From the NCBI RefSeq assembly GCF_012516435.1, contig NZ_CP051216.1:2975669-3039668 (forward strand): a stretch of 64,000 nucleotides of DNA, written 5' to 3'. The first letter of the stretch is position 1, and each line of letters opens with the position of its first letter. The stretch is from Pseudodesulfovibrio sp. zrk46. Its GTDB lineage: Bacteria > Desulfobacterota > Desulfovibrionia > Desulfovibrionales > Desulfovibrionaceae. The notes below the pieces were generated by a model, which saw nothing but the letters and a program-made list of their open reading frames with translations, made no database searches and was not told the origin of the DNA. Position numbers and translations under genes: made by a program. Positions 1 through 8,900 of this stretch are shown here, piece after piece.

Positions 1-95
1 AAGAGGGCTTTGTGCCTGAAAAGTTGACCGTGGAGAAGGTGGCCCTGTGTGGGCAAAACGCTACAGTCAATCTCTGGGAAATTGTAATTCCTTAA
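1..95 (+). CDS. 3' end of an unidentified upstream gene (partial)
   Basis: An open frame enters from the left edge in frame 3 and stops at the TAA at 93-95. The last residues read EKLTVEKVALCGQNATVNLW and then EIVIP. Thirteen bases separate this stop from the next ATG, so it probably shares an operon with nikR. I do not recognise the family from this short tail and give no function. Confidence 0.5.
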   Translation, partial: EGFVPEKLTVEKVALCGQNATVNLWEIVIP

Positions 96-107
96 TTAGG
101 AGGAAGC

Positions 108-527
108 ATGGGTAAAACAATTCGATTTGGCGTCTCTCTCGATTCTGACCTGCTGGACAAGTTCGATCAGCACTGTGAAGAGCGTAGTTACCAGACTCGT
201 TCCGAAGCCATTCGTGACCTCATCCGAAATACCCTGGTGCAGCGTGAGTGGGAAGAAACCGAAGGTGAGCAGGCTGGTACACTGACCTTGGTCTACGATC
301 ACCACAAGTCTGGTCTTTCCCAGCGATTGACCGAGATTCAGCACGACCATCACGATGTGATTCAGTCTTCGCTGCATGTCCACCTCGACCACCACAACTG
401 TCTTGAGGTGATAATTCTGAAAGGCGACGGTGAGGCAATCAAAACTCTTGGTCAAAAGCTTATTTCCACCAAGGGTGTCAAACACGGCAACCTCGCCCTT
501 ACTACCACAGGCAAGGACCTGATTTAA
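108..527 (+). CDS. nikR: Nickel-responsive regulator NikR
   Basis: This is a 139-residue nickel-sensing repressor of the ribbon-helix-helix class. Residues 1-45 form the RHH DNA-binding domain. The C-terminal ACT-like metal domain carries the ligand set H79, H90, H92 and C98, with the same 11/2/6 spacing as E. coli NikR H76, H87, H89 and C95, so high-affinity nickel binding is expected. The start is set by a strong AGGAGG ribosome site seven to ten bases upstream. The stop codon overlaps the folE2 start (TAATG), so the two genes are translationally coupled. In known systems NikR represses nickel uptake genes; none is visible in this window and I found no NikR palindrome upstream. Confidence 0.95.
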   Translation: MGKTIRFGVSLDSDLLDKFDQHCEERSYQTRSEAIRDLIRNTLVQREWEETEGEQAGTLTLVYDHHKSGLSQRLTEIQHDHHDVIQSSLHVHLDHHNCLEVIILKGDGEAIKTLGQKLISTKGVKHGNLALTTTGKDLI

Positions 528-1297
528 TGGAAGACGTACAGAAGCATCAGGCGGAGATCGCCATGCCCATCGACCGGGTAGGGGTGAAAGGGCTTCGTTT
601 GCCCATAGTGGTTCGTGACCGTGAGTCAGGTATCCAAAATACCGTAGCCGAGGTCTCTTTGGCTGTGGATTTGCCTGCCGAGTTCAAGGGCACCCACATG
701 AGTCGTTTTGTCGAGGCCCTAGAACACTGGTCTGGTGATTTGGATTACAACTCCTTTCGTACATTGCTGGATGACGTAGTCGTGCGCCTTCAGGCCCGTA
801 GCGCCCATGTGCGTTTTGTGTTTCCGTTTTTTTTACGGAAAAAGTCTCCAGAAAGCGGTGCCAGTGGGTTGATGGACTACACCTGTCGCGTAGATGGCAT
901 GCTCAAGGATGGGAAACTCACCTTTACTTTGGGTGCGGATGTTCCTGTCATGACAGTTTGTCCTTGCTCAAAGGCGATTTCAGAAGAGGGTGCCCATTCC
1001 CAGCGTGCCGAGGTCCGTATTCGTACTCAGTTTGACGGTTTCGTTTGGCTTGAAGATCTCATTGAGATTGGGGAGCAGGCCGGTTCCTGTGAACTTTTTT
1101 CTCTGCTTAAGCGCGAGGATGAAAAGCATGTCACTGAGCGTGCCTTTGCGACCCCAACATTTGTTGAAGATGTTGTCCGTGGAGCTGCCAATGGGCTGGC
1201 TGAGCATCCACAGATCAATTGGTTTCGGGTTGAGGTTGAGAGCTTTGAGTCAATCCATAACCACTCAGCATTTGCTGTGATCGAAAGCGCTGACTAG
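527..1297 (+). CDS. folE2: GTP cyclohydrolase FolE2
   Basis: This 256-residue enzyme converts GTP to 7,8-dihydroneopterin triphosphate, the first step of folate and queuosine synthesis. It belongs to type IB (COG1469). The signature CPCSK sits at 145-149, followed by a conserved His at 157, and GTHMSRF at 55-61 is typical of the family. The length matches usual members. The ATG shares its A with the nikR stop. FolE2 enzymes are flexible in their metal and in many bacteria replace zinc-dependent FolE under metal limitation, which makes coupling to a metalloregulator gene sensible, though that link is inference. Confidence 0.95.
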   Translation: MEDVQKHQAEIAMPIDRVGVKGLRLPIVVRDRESGIQNTVAEVSLAVDLPAEFKGTHMSRFVEALEHWSGDLDYNSFRTLLDDVVVRLQARSAHVRFVFPFFLRKKSPESGASGLMDYTCRVDGMLKDGKLTFTLGADVPVMTVCPCSKAISEEGAHSQRAEVRIRTQFDGFVWLEDLIEIGEQAGSCELFSLLKREDEKHVTERAFATPTFVEDVVRGAANGLAEHPQINWFRVEVESFESIHNHSAFAVIESAD

Positions 1298-1381
1298 CAG
1301 CTGGATTGCCATGTCGCCAGAAAGGCGGTATCTTGAGTTCAGGCTGCTTCCCTTCTATTGCTCGCGAAGGGGTGATAAATC

Positions 1382-1708
1382 ATGTCTGAAACTAATCTAT
1401 CTGCATTATCTGCACTCGGTACCGCTCAGGCGGTTTCCGCCAATAATATTGCCAATGTAAATACCGACGACTTCAAAGCCAGTTCGGTAAGTCTTGAGAC
1501 TGGGCCGGACGGGTGGGGTGTACGCGTGGGAGCTATTCAGGAATCCACCAACGCCGGTCCGATCGTTGGTGACGTGGAATTATCCAATACGGATTTAGGA
1601 CGCGAAATGGTGGATATGATAACCACCAGCCGAGCCTTTTCTGCTAATGTGGCCGCAGTTCGAGTGTCAGAAGAAATGACTGGTCACCTCTTGAACATGA
1701 TCGCCTAG
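1382..1708 (+). CDS. Short FlgC-like flagellar rod protein
   Basis: This 108-residue protein has both terminal signatures of flagellar rod/hook proteins. Near residues 8-32 it has the N-terminal motif with ANNIANVNT, and near 72-107 the C-terminal motif with EMVDMITTSRAFSANVAAV. Real FlgB and FlgC proteins are about 130-150 residues, and this one lacks most of the central part. It stands alone, away from the flgBC genes and about 20 kb from the flagellar operon in this window. A GGGGTG ribosome site precedes the ATG. It may be a minor rod subunit or a reduced paralogue; axial structure is the only role I would infer. Confidence 0.75.
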   Translation: MSETNLSALSALGTAQAVSANNIANVNTDDFKASSVSLETGPDGWGVRVGAIQESTNAGPIVGDVELSNTDLGREMVDMITTSRAFSANVAAVRVSEEMTGHLLNMIA

Positions 1709-1725
1709 TCTGTTTTTTAAGCCTT

Positions 1726-2070
1726 ATGTCAGCCCAAGAAAATGAATTTCTGAACTACGTGCTGGATCTTCTCCAAGCCATGGGGGCTGTCAAAAGCCGC
1801 AAAATGTTTGGTGGCTATGGCATTTTCATGGACGGGCTGATGTTTGCTATCATTGTCGACGACGTCCTGTACTTGAAAGTGGACGATGAGTCTGAAACTC
1901 GTTTTGCTGAAGAGGGGCTGTCTCATTTTGTCTATAATCGGCAGGGTAAGGATGTACAGATGTCATTTTGTTTGGCACCTGATTCGGCGTTAGAAGATGT
2001 TGAAGTCATGAATGAGTGGGCCGATGTCGCTTTTCAGTCTGCAGTTAGAGCTGCAGCTAGTAAGCGATAA
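1726..2070 (+). CDS. TfoX/Sxy N-terminal domain protein
   Basis: This 114-residue protein matches the TfoX N-terminal domain: a leading helix followed by KSRKMFGGYGIFMDGLMFAI, then a beta-rich stretch. In gamma-proteobacteria TfoX/Sxy co-activates competence genes with CRP, but stand-alone N-terminal domains are common in other bacteria and have no established function. The gene begins 17 bases after the short rod gene and probably shares its transcript. No competence genes are visible nearby, so I do not infer a competence role. Confidence 0.85.
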   Translation: MSAQENEFLNYVLDLLQAMGAVKSRKMFGGYGIFMDGLMFAIIVDDVLYLKVDDESETRFAEEGLSHFVYNRQGKDVQMSFCLAPDSALEDVEVMNEWADVAFQSAVRAAASKR

Positions 2071-2132
2071 CCTATTGATAAAATAACTTCTTTCTGTCTT
2101 TCGTCTTTGCATTTGTCTGTTTGTGAAGAGGG

Positions 2133-2382
2133 TTGACACATTTCCACATTATGTCTTACGGTCTATCATGGCCCGTCTGCGCGCACTCCTGAATTGCAGG
2201 GAGTGCGTCCAGTGCGGGCCATACTTGCGTATGCCGAAAAAGCCTTGGTCTTGAGCAAGAAAAGGCTTTGCCGGCTTTGTAGAATTGCGCGAAGGCGCAC
2301 ATACCATGTTCGGGTTACTCCGGGGCGGTGGAACCGCTCCTGTCTTTAGGTAAGGCCGGGAGTTTCTCCGAAGAGGCAAACC
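2133..2382 (+). promoter_or_regulatory. Promoter and structured 5' leader of the FAD dehydrogenase gene
   Basis: The 312-base gap 2071-2382 holds no gene. A TTGACA box lies at 2133-2138 with a weak TACGGT at 2157-2162. The following stretch can form consecutive stems. They are 2168-2175 with 2215-2222 (8 bp) enclosing 2182-2189 with 2200-2207 (8 bp); 2238-2245 with 2262-2269, enclosing CTTG/CAAG; 2286-2290 with 2295-2299; and 2322-2329 with 2333-2340, whose loop is GGA. No T-run ends the region, so it reads as a leader rather than a free small RNA. It matches no riboswitch consensus that I know. Confidence 0.5.
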
Positions 2383-3780
2383 ATGACTGCTAAGACTGTT
2401 AAGACCGATTACGACGTGATCATCGTGGGCGGTGGCCCTGCTGGCCTTTTTGCTGCCTACTACCTGGGAGAGCACAGCAATCTTGACGTGCTCCTCATTG
2501 ACAAGGGTAAGCGTTCGCTCAAGCGCAATTGCCCGATTTCTGGTGAACAAGAATGCATTAAATGCCGCCCCTGCAATATTTTGTGTGGTGTTGGCGGAGC
2601 AGGCCTGTTTTCCGATGGCAAGCTGAACTTCATTCACAAGCTGGGTAAGACCGATCTGACTCAGTTTGTTGGAGCCAGTGAAGCCAAGTCCTTGATCGAT
2701 GAGACCGAGGCCATTTTCAACCGTTTCAATATGGACGGTAAGGTCTTTCCCACCGATATGGACAAGGCCAAGGATGTTCGAAAGCTGGCTCGCAAGCACG
2801 GTATCGACCTGCTGGTGATTAAGCAAAAGCACCTTGGTAGTGATAACCTTCCGGGCCATATTGCTGACATGGCTGATTACATCAAGGATAAGGGCGTTTA
2901 TTTCCATACATCCGAAGATGTGAAAGATATCTTGGTGGATGACAACAAGATTACCGGTGTTGTCACCAATCGCAATGAATACACTGCTAAGAATGTTATT
3001 CTTGCTCCTGGTCGAGTTGGCGCTGAATGGGTTGGAACTCTTGCTCAGCAGCACGGCATTGAAGTGTCTGCTCGAGGCATAGAAGTCGGTGTCCGTGTCG
3101 AAGTCCATAATGAGATCATGCAGGACCTGTGTTCTGTTATTTACGATCCGACCTTCTTCGTTCGTACCAGTAAGTATGATGACCAGACCCGTACCTTCTG
3201 TACAAATTACGGCGGATTCGTTGCTCTGGAAAACTATCAGGACTTCGTTTGTGTCAACGGCCATGCGTTGATGAACACCAAGTCAGAAAACACCAACTTT
3301 GCTTTCTTATCCAAGGTCGTTTTGACTGATCCGGTTACCGATAATCAGGCCTACGGCGAATCCATTGGCCGTCTTGCAACCTTGATTGGAGCAGGTAAGC
3401 CCATTCTCCAGCGCTTCGGTGATCTTCGTCGCGGTCGTCGTTCTACCTGGGATCGTATCGCCAATGGCTACATCGAGCCGACCATGAAGAACGTGGTGCC
3501 CGGTGATATCGCCATGGCTTTGCCTGAGCGTATCGTCACCAACCTGGTGGACGGTCTCGAGCAACTCAACAATGTTGTTCCCGGCGTTTCTAATGATGAG
3601 ACCTTACTCTATGCCCCTGAAATCAAGTTCTTCGCCACTCAGGTGGAGACCAGGGAGCATCTGGAGACGTCAATCGAGGGCCTGTTCGTAGCAGGTGATG
3701 GACCTGGTGTTGCAGGAAACATCGTTGGTGCGGCTGCAACGGCATTGATTCCGGCTAAAGAGATTCTCCGTCGTCAGTAA
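2383..3780 (+). CDS. FAD-dependent dehydrogenase (COG2509-type)
   Basis: This 465-residue flavoprotein starts with a dinucleotide-binding motif, DVIIVGGGPAGLFAAYYL, at about residues 9-26. A cysteine-rich segment follows near 45-70 (CPISGEQECIKCRPC, then CGVGGAGLFSDGKLN), which is typical of uncharacterised FAD-dependent dehydrogenases of the COG2509 type. The C-terminal FAD contact is FVAGDGPGVAGNIVGAAATA. The physiological substrate of this family is unknown. The gene has its own structured leader and ends at a strong terminator, so it is probably monocistronic. The start is supported by GAAGAGG upstream of the ATG. Confidence 0.85.
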   Translation: MTAKTVKTDYDVIIVGGGPAGLFAAYYLGEHSNLDVLLIDKGKRSLKRNCPISGEQECIKCRPCNILCGVGGAGLFSDGKLNFIHKLGKTDLTQFVGASEAKSLIDETEAIFNRFNMDGKVFPTDMDKAKDVRKLARKHGIDLLVIKQKHLGSDNLPGHIADMADYIKDKGVYFHTSEDVKDILVDDNKITGVVTNRNEYTAKNVILAPGRVGAEWVGTLAQQHGIEVSARGIEVGVRVEVHNEIMQDLCSVIYDPTFFVRTSKYDDQTRTFCTNYGGFVALENYQDFVCVNGHALMNTKSENTNFAFLSKVVLTDPVTDNQAYGESIGRLATLIGAGKPILQRFGDLRRGRRSTWDRIANGYIEPTMKNVVPGDIAMALPERIVTNLVDGLEQLNNVVPGVSNDETLLYAPEIKFFATQVETREHLETSIEGLFVAGDGPGVAGNIVGAAATALIPAKEILRRQ

Positions 3781-3805
3781 TCTCATTCTCTGATAAATGT
3801 ATCTA

Positions 3806-3835
3806 AGGCCCGGTATAACCGGGCTTTTCTTTTTT
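3806..3835 (+). terminator. Rho-independent terminator after the FAD dehydrogenase
   Basis: The stem GCCCGG/CCGGGC (3808-3813 with 3819-3824) has a short loop and is followed by a T-rich tract (TTTTCTTTTTT). Confidence 0.85.
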
Positions 3836-3891
3836 CTGCGTTTGCCCTATAAATCACTATAGTGCGAAAATTTTCTCCAATGGATGTATTC

Positions 3892-4644
3892 ATGGTGCGT
3901 GTTGGGTTTTTCTGTCTTTGCTTGTTCTTGATGCCGAGTCTATCCTTTGCTGCGGAGGAAGGGAGTGATCTTTCGTCTCTTGACGTCTATTATCTGGAGT
4001 TTCCTCCATATTATTATACGAATCAGAATCATTTGCCCGACGGATTCCTTTTGAAAATAGCAGATGAGATTTTTCGAGAAGCAGACATTGCTCCAGTATA
4101 TCAGAGCATGCCTGCAAAAAATATTTTGCAGAAAATGCGTTCGCTGCATCCCGCTGCATCTGTAGGGTGGTTCAAGACTAAACAGCGTGAGATGTGCGCC
4201 AAGTTTTCCTTACCTATTTATACCAGTGAACCCTTGGTCGTCTTGTATCTCAAGAAGAATGAAGCTCTGTTCGATGGAGTGGATACTTTGCAGGGATTGT
4301 TTGGCAGCAAAAGAATCATTTTGGGCATGTTGGATGGCTACTCGCTTGGGGCCCGAGTGGACGATCTGATCGAGAAATATGCTCCTCAATCGGTGGTTGT
4401 TCAAGGTGGCTATCCTCAGTTGATCCGACTTTTGTCCACGGGGCATTTTTCCTATTTGCTTGTTGCACCAGAAGAAGTCGGTGAGTTGATCGCTATGAAT
4501 TATCTTGCTTCATCTCAATTCGCGCAGAAGAAAATGAAAGATATGCCACCAGGCAGTGTGCGTTATTTGATGTTTACTCGAGGGGTAGACGCAAAAGTCG
4601 TAGAGCGTGTGAATAAAGCCATCAAACACCTTGGATATTATTGA
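3892..4644 (+). CDS. Periplasmic solute-binding protein, family 3-like
   Basis: From the ATG at 3892 this is a 250-residue exported protein with a clear signal peptide (MVRVGFFCLCLFLMPSLSFA, then AEE). The mature part resembles bacterial extracellular solute-binding proteins of family 3, with an early YYLEFPPYYYTN ligand-strand motif and PDGFLLKIADEIF, as in amino-acid binders. No permease or ATPase genes adjoin it, so it may serve a distant transporter or act as a sensor-type binding protein. In-frame upstream starts exist at 3862 (GTG) and 3880 (ATG). No good ribosome site distinguishes them, and I chose 3892 because it gives the best signal peptide. Confidence 0.75.
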   Translation: MVRVGFFCLCLFLMPSLSFAAEEGSDLSSLDVYYLEFPPYYYTNQNHLPDGFLLKIADEIFREADIAPVYQSMPAKNILQKMRSLHPAASVGWFKTKQREMCAKFSLPIYTSEPLVVLYLKKNEALFDGVDTLQGLFGSKRIILGMLDGYSLGARVDDLIEKYAPQSVVVQGGYPQLIRLLSTGHFSYLLVAPEEVGELIAMNYLASSQFAQKKMKDMPPGSVRYLMFTRGVDAKVVERVNKAIKHLGYY

Positions 4645-4764
4645 TAAGCAGCCATTATTTAAAAGGAAAAATGGTGTGCGATATATGGTTGATGGTTTGG
4701 AAAATGTCTATCCTTGTATTTTTCTAGATTTTTTTTAACAAAACTTCCTTTATATCGTTGACTT

Positions 4765-4784
4765 CCTGTCAGAAAGTTGACAGG
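4765..4784. promoter_or_regulatory. Inverted repeat upstream of the sigma-54 activator gene
   Basis: CCTGTCA and TGACAGG form a perfect 7-bp inverted repeat with a 6-base spacer, about 80 bases before the ATG at 4861. The size suits a dimeric repressor or activator site. No regulator can be named from the sequence. Confidence 0.4.
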
Positions 4785-4860
4785 GATGATGTATATTAAA
4801 GAAATAGTCGAGGCTCAGTAAGTGCCTCGTCGAATATATCCATGCGACTTCGGAGGGAAA

Positions 4861-5877
4861 ATGGCGCTCAACCTGGACGGCATCATCGGTGACAGCCCGG
4901 CGTTGGCCGAAGTTTTTAAAGTCCTTGAAAAGGTTGCCCCTACGGACAGTACTGTTTTGGTGACCGGTGAATCCGGCACAGGTAAGGAGCTCCTCGTACG
5001 AGCCTTGCATCAGAACAGTGTGCGACATGACAAGGCGTTTGTTCCTATTAACTGCGGAGCTATTCCCAAGGAACTGCTTGAGTCCGAACTCTTCGGTCAT
5101 GAGAAGGGTGCATTTACTCATGCTGTACGTTCCAGGCCGGGACGTTTTGAGCTTGCTGATGGCGGTACAATCTTCCTCGATGAAATCGGTGAGATGGACC
5201 TGAGCCTCCAAGTCAAGATTTTGCGAGCTCTTCAGGAGAAGGAAATCGAGCGTGTTGGTGGAACGACCATCAAGAAAGTTGATGTCCGGGTAGTCGCTGC
5301 TACCAACCGAGATCTTGAGGATGAAGTTCGAGCAGGGCGGTTCCGAGAGGATTTGTTCTACCGTCTCAACGTTATCCCCTTGCATCTGCCCCCACTCCGT
5401 GAGCGCGGTAATGATATCCTGCTTCTCGCTGACCATTTTCTCAACGGGCATTGCTGCAGCAAGGCTCGCAAGAAGCTTACTGTTTCTGAAAAAGCCAAGG
5501 AAATGTTCCTAACGTATTCCTGGCCGGGAAATGTCCGTGAGTTAGAAAACTTTATGGAGCGGATGTCCATCCTGTGCGATTCCGAAGAAGTGCAGCCCGA
5601 AGATTTACCTGAAAAAATATTCCATGATATTGGCGAGAAGCCGTTGAAGAAAGTCGTGGAGACCATCCCCATGCGGCCTGCTGGCTTCCATTGGCCTACT
5701 CTCAAAGATATGGGCGACAAGGAACTTCGGCTTAAGGAATTCCTTGAGGCCATAGAAGGCCGCCTTTTGGCGGAAGCATTGGAGAAGGCAGACGGAGTCA
5801 AGAACAAGGCCGCTGAGCTGGTTGGTATCAAGCGAACTACGTTAATCGAAAAGCTGAAAAAGAGAGGCTTGCTGTAG
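4861..5877 (+). CDS. Sigma-54-dependent activator, no receiver domain, GAFTHA loop
   Basis: From the ATG at 4861 (ribosome site GGAGGG) this is a 338-residue PspF-like enhancer-binding protein: an AAA+ domain followed by a Fis-type HTH, with no N-terminal sensory domain. Walker A is GESGTGKE at 36-43, Walker B is TIFLDEIGE near 103-111, and the HTH occupies about 302-335. The sigma-54 contact loop, normally GAFTGA, reads GAFTHA at 83-88. This is a change in a loop that is nearly invariant in active members of the family. The gene lies 77 bases before the TPR gene, with a sigma-54-like site between them. A link to motility genes (FlrC-like) is possible but unproven. Confidence 0.88.
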   Translation: MALNLDGIIGDSPALAEVFKVLEKVAPTDSTVLVTGESGTGKELLVRALHQNSVRHDKAFVPINCGAIPKELLESELFGHEKGAFTHAVRSRPGRFELADGGTIFLDEIGEMDLSLQVKILRALQEKEIERVGGTTIKKVDVRVVAATNRDLEDEVRAGRFREDLFYRLNVIPLHLPPLRERGNDILLLADHFLNGHCCSKARKKLTVSEKAKEMFLTYSWPGNVRELENFMERMSILCDSEEVQPEDLPEKIFHDIGEKPLKKVVETIPMRPAGFHWPTLKDMGDKELRLKEFLEAIEGRLLAEALEKADGVKNKAAELVGIKRTTLIEKLKKRGLL

Positions 5878-5926
5878 TTGGTGGCAGGTGAAGTTTCTGA
5901 AATGACTGGATGAAACATTTGCCTGG

Positions 5927-5943
5927 TAGCACGGGAATTGCAT
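5927..5943 (+). promoter_or_regulatory. Sigma-54 promoter-like site before the TPR gene
   Basis: TAGCACGGGAATTGCAT matches the sigma-54 consensus TGGCACG-N4-TTGCA at every fixed base except the first G of the -24 GG. The predicted transcript start, about 5953, is almost on the GTG start at 5955, so the message would be nearly leaderless. That is a reason for caution. Confidence 0.45.
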
Positions 5944-5954
5944 AACCACTCGAC

Positions 5955-8900
5955 GTGACTGTGAAAAGTGCCAAAATTTCTTACTGGCCCCTTGCGTTGG
6001 CCCTTCTGATCGGGTTGCTTAGTGCAACCCCGGCGGAGGCTCTGCGCGTTAATTTTTCGGCACAGGGTGATTCTGATAGACTTACTTTTTCGTTTGATTC
6101 CAAAGCATTACCTTCGGTTGACGTTCGTCGTAGTGGTACTAAGTCTATTACTATCGGACTGCCTGCAGGTGTTTGGAATACTGAAGCAAAGCCTACAAAC
6201 AAAGATTATCCGGGTAAGCTGATACAAACCATCAGGACGACGGAAAATAGTGTCCAATTGGTCACCAAGACCAATGCGTTTGGTTTCATCAAACTGCCAA
6301 CTCCAGGTAAACCGCAATTTGTTTTACAGGTTTATCGTGATCCGATCGGTGCGCGCTGGAAGCCTCGTGCTTCGCAGCCAACCCCGGCTCCTGTTGTAGC
6401 CACGCCACAGCCCCCACAACAGGAGAGTGCTCAACCTACTTCTCAGCCCGCGCCTGTCTCGCCTCGTCCAGATCCTGTGCAACAAGCGACTCCTGCCCCT
6501 GTTCAACAGGCCGCTTCATCGCAGCAAATAACGCAGCCTGCGCCCGTTCAAGGCGAAGCAAATTTACCGCCAGACAGCGATGAACGTAAACCATTTTTCT
6601 CTGTTCCGTATTCCGTGCGGACCGAGGTTACTCCTCCGGGCCAGACTCCCGCAGCAATTGGTGCAGTTGCGTCTGCGCCAACTTCTCCCTCCCCAGCACC
6701 TGTAACAACTCAGCCTTCGGTAGAGTCCGAAAGCGGCGTGTATCCACCTTCCAGTGAACTGCGATTCAAAGCTGTGAACAAAATGGCCGAGGAAGTTAAG
6801 TTTGCCGAACTAGCTGGTAAGGAATCTGGGCGTGCTCCGGTTGTGGGGCAAGTCTCAAAGACCGTTGCGCAGCCAGTCGTGGACAGTGGCAACGCTGTTG
6901 GTGGACAAGTTGGAGGGGCGGATGGCGGTGTATCGCAACCTATCGTCCAGAGCGATCAGGTTACAGGTACTGTGTCGCCTCCTCCTGTGAGTTCCGGTGA
7001 AGGACAGGCTGGGGGCTCTGTAGCACCTCCGCCGGGTGCGCAGCCGGTGCAGCAGCCTGTATCACAGCCCGTACAGCAGCAAGCAGTCACACAGGGTGTT
7101 GAGCAACCTAGTGGGGGAGTATCTGGCGTTGTAGCACCACCTCCGGGAACACAAACCGTTTCTGGTCAGGGATCTGTCGGCGGTGCCGTTGCTCCGCCAC
7201 CAACGGTGGTTGAAGGGGCTCCTCCGCCAGCACCGACTCCCGAAGAATCACAGCAACTTTCAGTGGCTGAGCAGATTGCCCAACAGGAGGGTGGTACTGT
7301 TGCACCTCCGCCGGTACAAGCTGATGTTCAACCGGCAGAAATGGCCGTAGCTCCCGATGATGCGGTTCAGCCGGGTACGGAAGGTGAACCTCCGGCCATG
7401 GATAATGCCACAGCAGCAGCCAAGGCTCGCGAACAGGAAATTCGTGACAAGTTGTACGAAGCGCAAAACATGATGTTCAATGGCGCTCTTGCCACGGCCT
7501 TGCCTCTCTACGAGGAGATTCTCAAGCAGCCGGATGTTCCAGATGATGTGCGTGAGGAAACGCTCTATGCCGTTGCGGACATCAAGAAAGAGATGCACAA
7601 GGATGAGTTGGAGGATTATTTTGAGGAGATCTCTCAGGCCTTTATTGAGGCTATGAACTCCAACCTTCGCTCCAACCGTGTGCCGCGCTCTTTGCTGAAC
7701 TTAGGCTTGCTTAATCTTCGTGTGGGTAATTTCCCTGAGGCCAAAGCTTATTTCAAGATTCTTCAGGAGAAGTATCCTGATGACGATAATATTCCTTCCA
7801 TCAGTTACTACTGGGGCGAATATTATTATCGAAAGGGTGATTTTAAAAAGGCCGCGGACCAATTCCAGTATCTTATTCAGACCTTCCCTGAACACGAACT
7901 GGTCAAGCAGGCTGCCTATTATCTTGCTGATTCTCTTAATCGTACCGGTTTCGTAGATCAGGCCTATCAGATCGTGGACTACATCGATAAACGCTGGCCT
8001 GATTATTACATGGAAAATCCACAGTTCCTCCGTCTCGCGGGTAATGTGGAAATGAAGCTTCGCAAGTGGCCCCAAGCCAAGAATCATTTCTTTACATATT
8101 ACAACCTCAACCCAGAGGCAGATGGTTCTGACGTTGTATTGGCCCGGTTAGGTGATATTTACATTCGCGAAAACGAAAAAGATGCAGCCCGGTTGATTTA
8201 TCAGAAGGTTGTTCAGGATTATCCTGATAAGGAAGGTGGCCTGGTTGCCAAGATGCGTTTGGCTGAAGAGGGTATTTATGATGAGCCTGCTATGGCAGCC
8301 ATGGCGACGGTATTCGACAGGCCCTACAACAAGCGCCCGGAGAATATCTACAAGGAGATCATCAATGACCATCCGGAAAGTCCATTAGCGCCTATTGCAC
8401 AGCTTAAGCTGGCCATGTGGTACGCATTTAATAAGAAGTATCCAGAGGCTCTCGCTGCTGCGCAAGATTTTATTGAGAAGCATCCAGATAGTCCCTTTGT
8501 TGATCGTGCCCGTAAGCTCGGTGACTCCGTCTTTGCTTTAGCAGTACCCGGGATGGTTGCTGAGGAACGATATGGTCGTATCGTCCGCTATTGGGAAACG
8601 TATGACTTTATTGGCACTGAAGATACCAAGGTCGATGATCGTACACGGTTGAATGTCGCTACTTCTTATTGGAAGGTGGACCAACCCGTTAAGGCGTTGG
8701 AGATAATCAAACCGTTTCTGGGCAAGCGACAGATTCCTGAGATTTCCGATGAGGCTCTCGGGCTGGCTGTAAATATCTATCTGGATGAGCTTGCATGGAA
8801 GGAGATTGCCGATCTCGTCGCAATGGCTAAGTCCAACTGGAAGCTCAATCCAGAGCAGTTGCGTCAGCTTGATTATGCTCGGGCGATGTCGCTTCAAAAT

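Noticed and set aside
2149..3264. Minus-strand frame opposite the FAD dehydrogenase
   Set aside because: Antisense frame with no recognised domain, and it runs through the leader structure.
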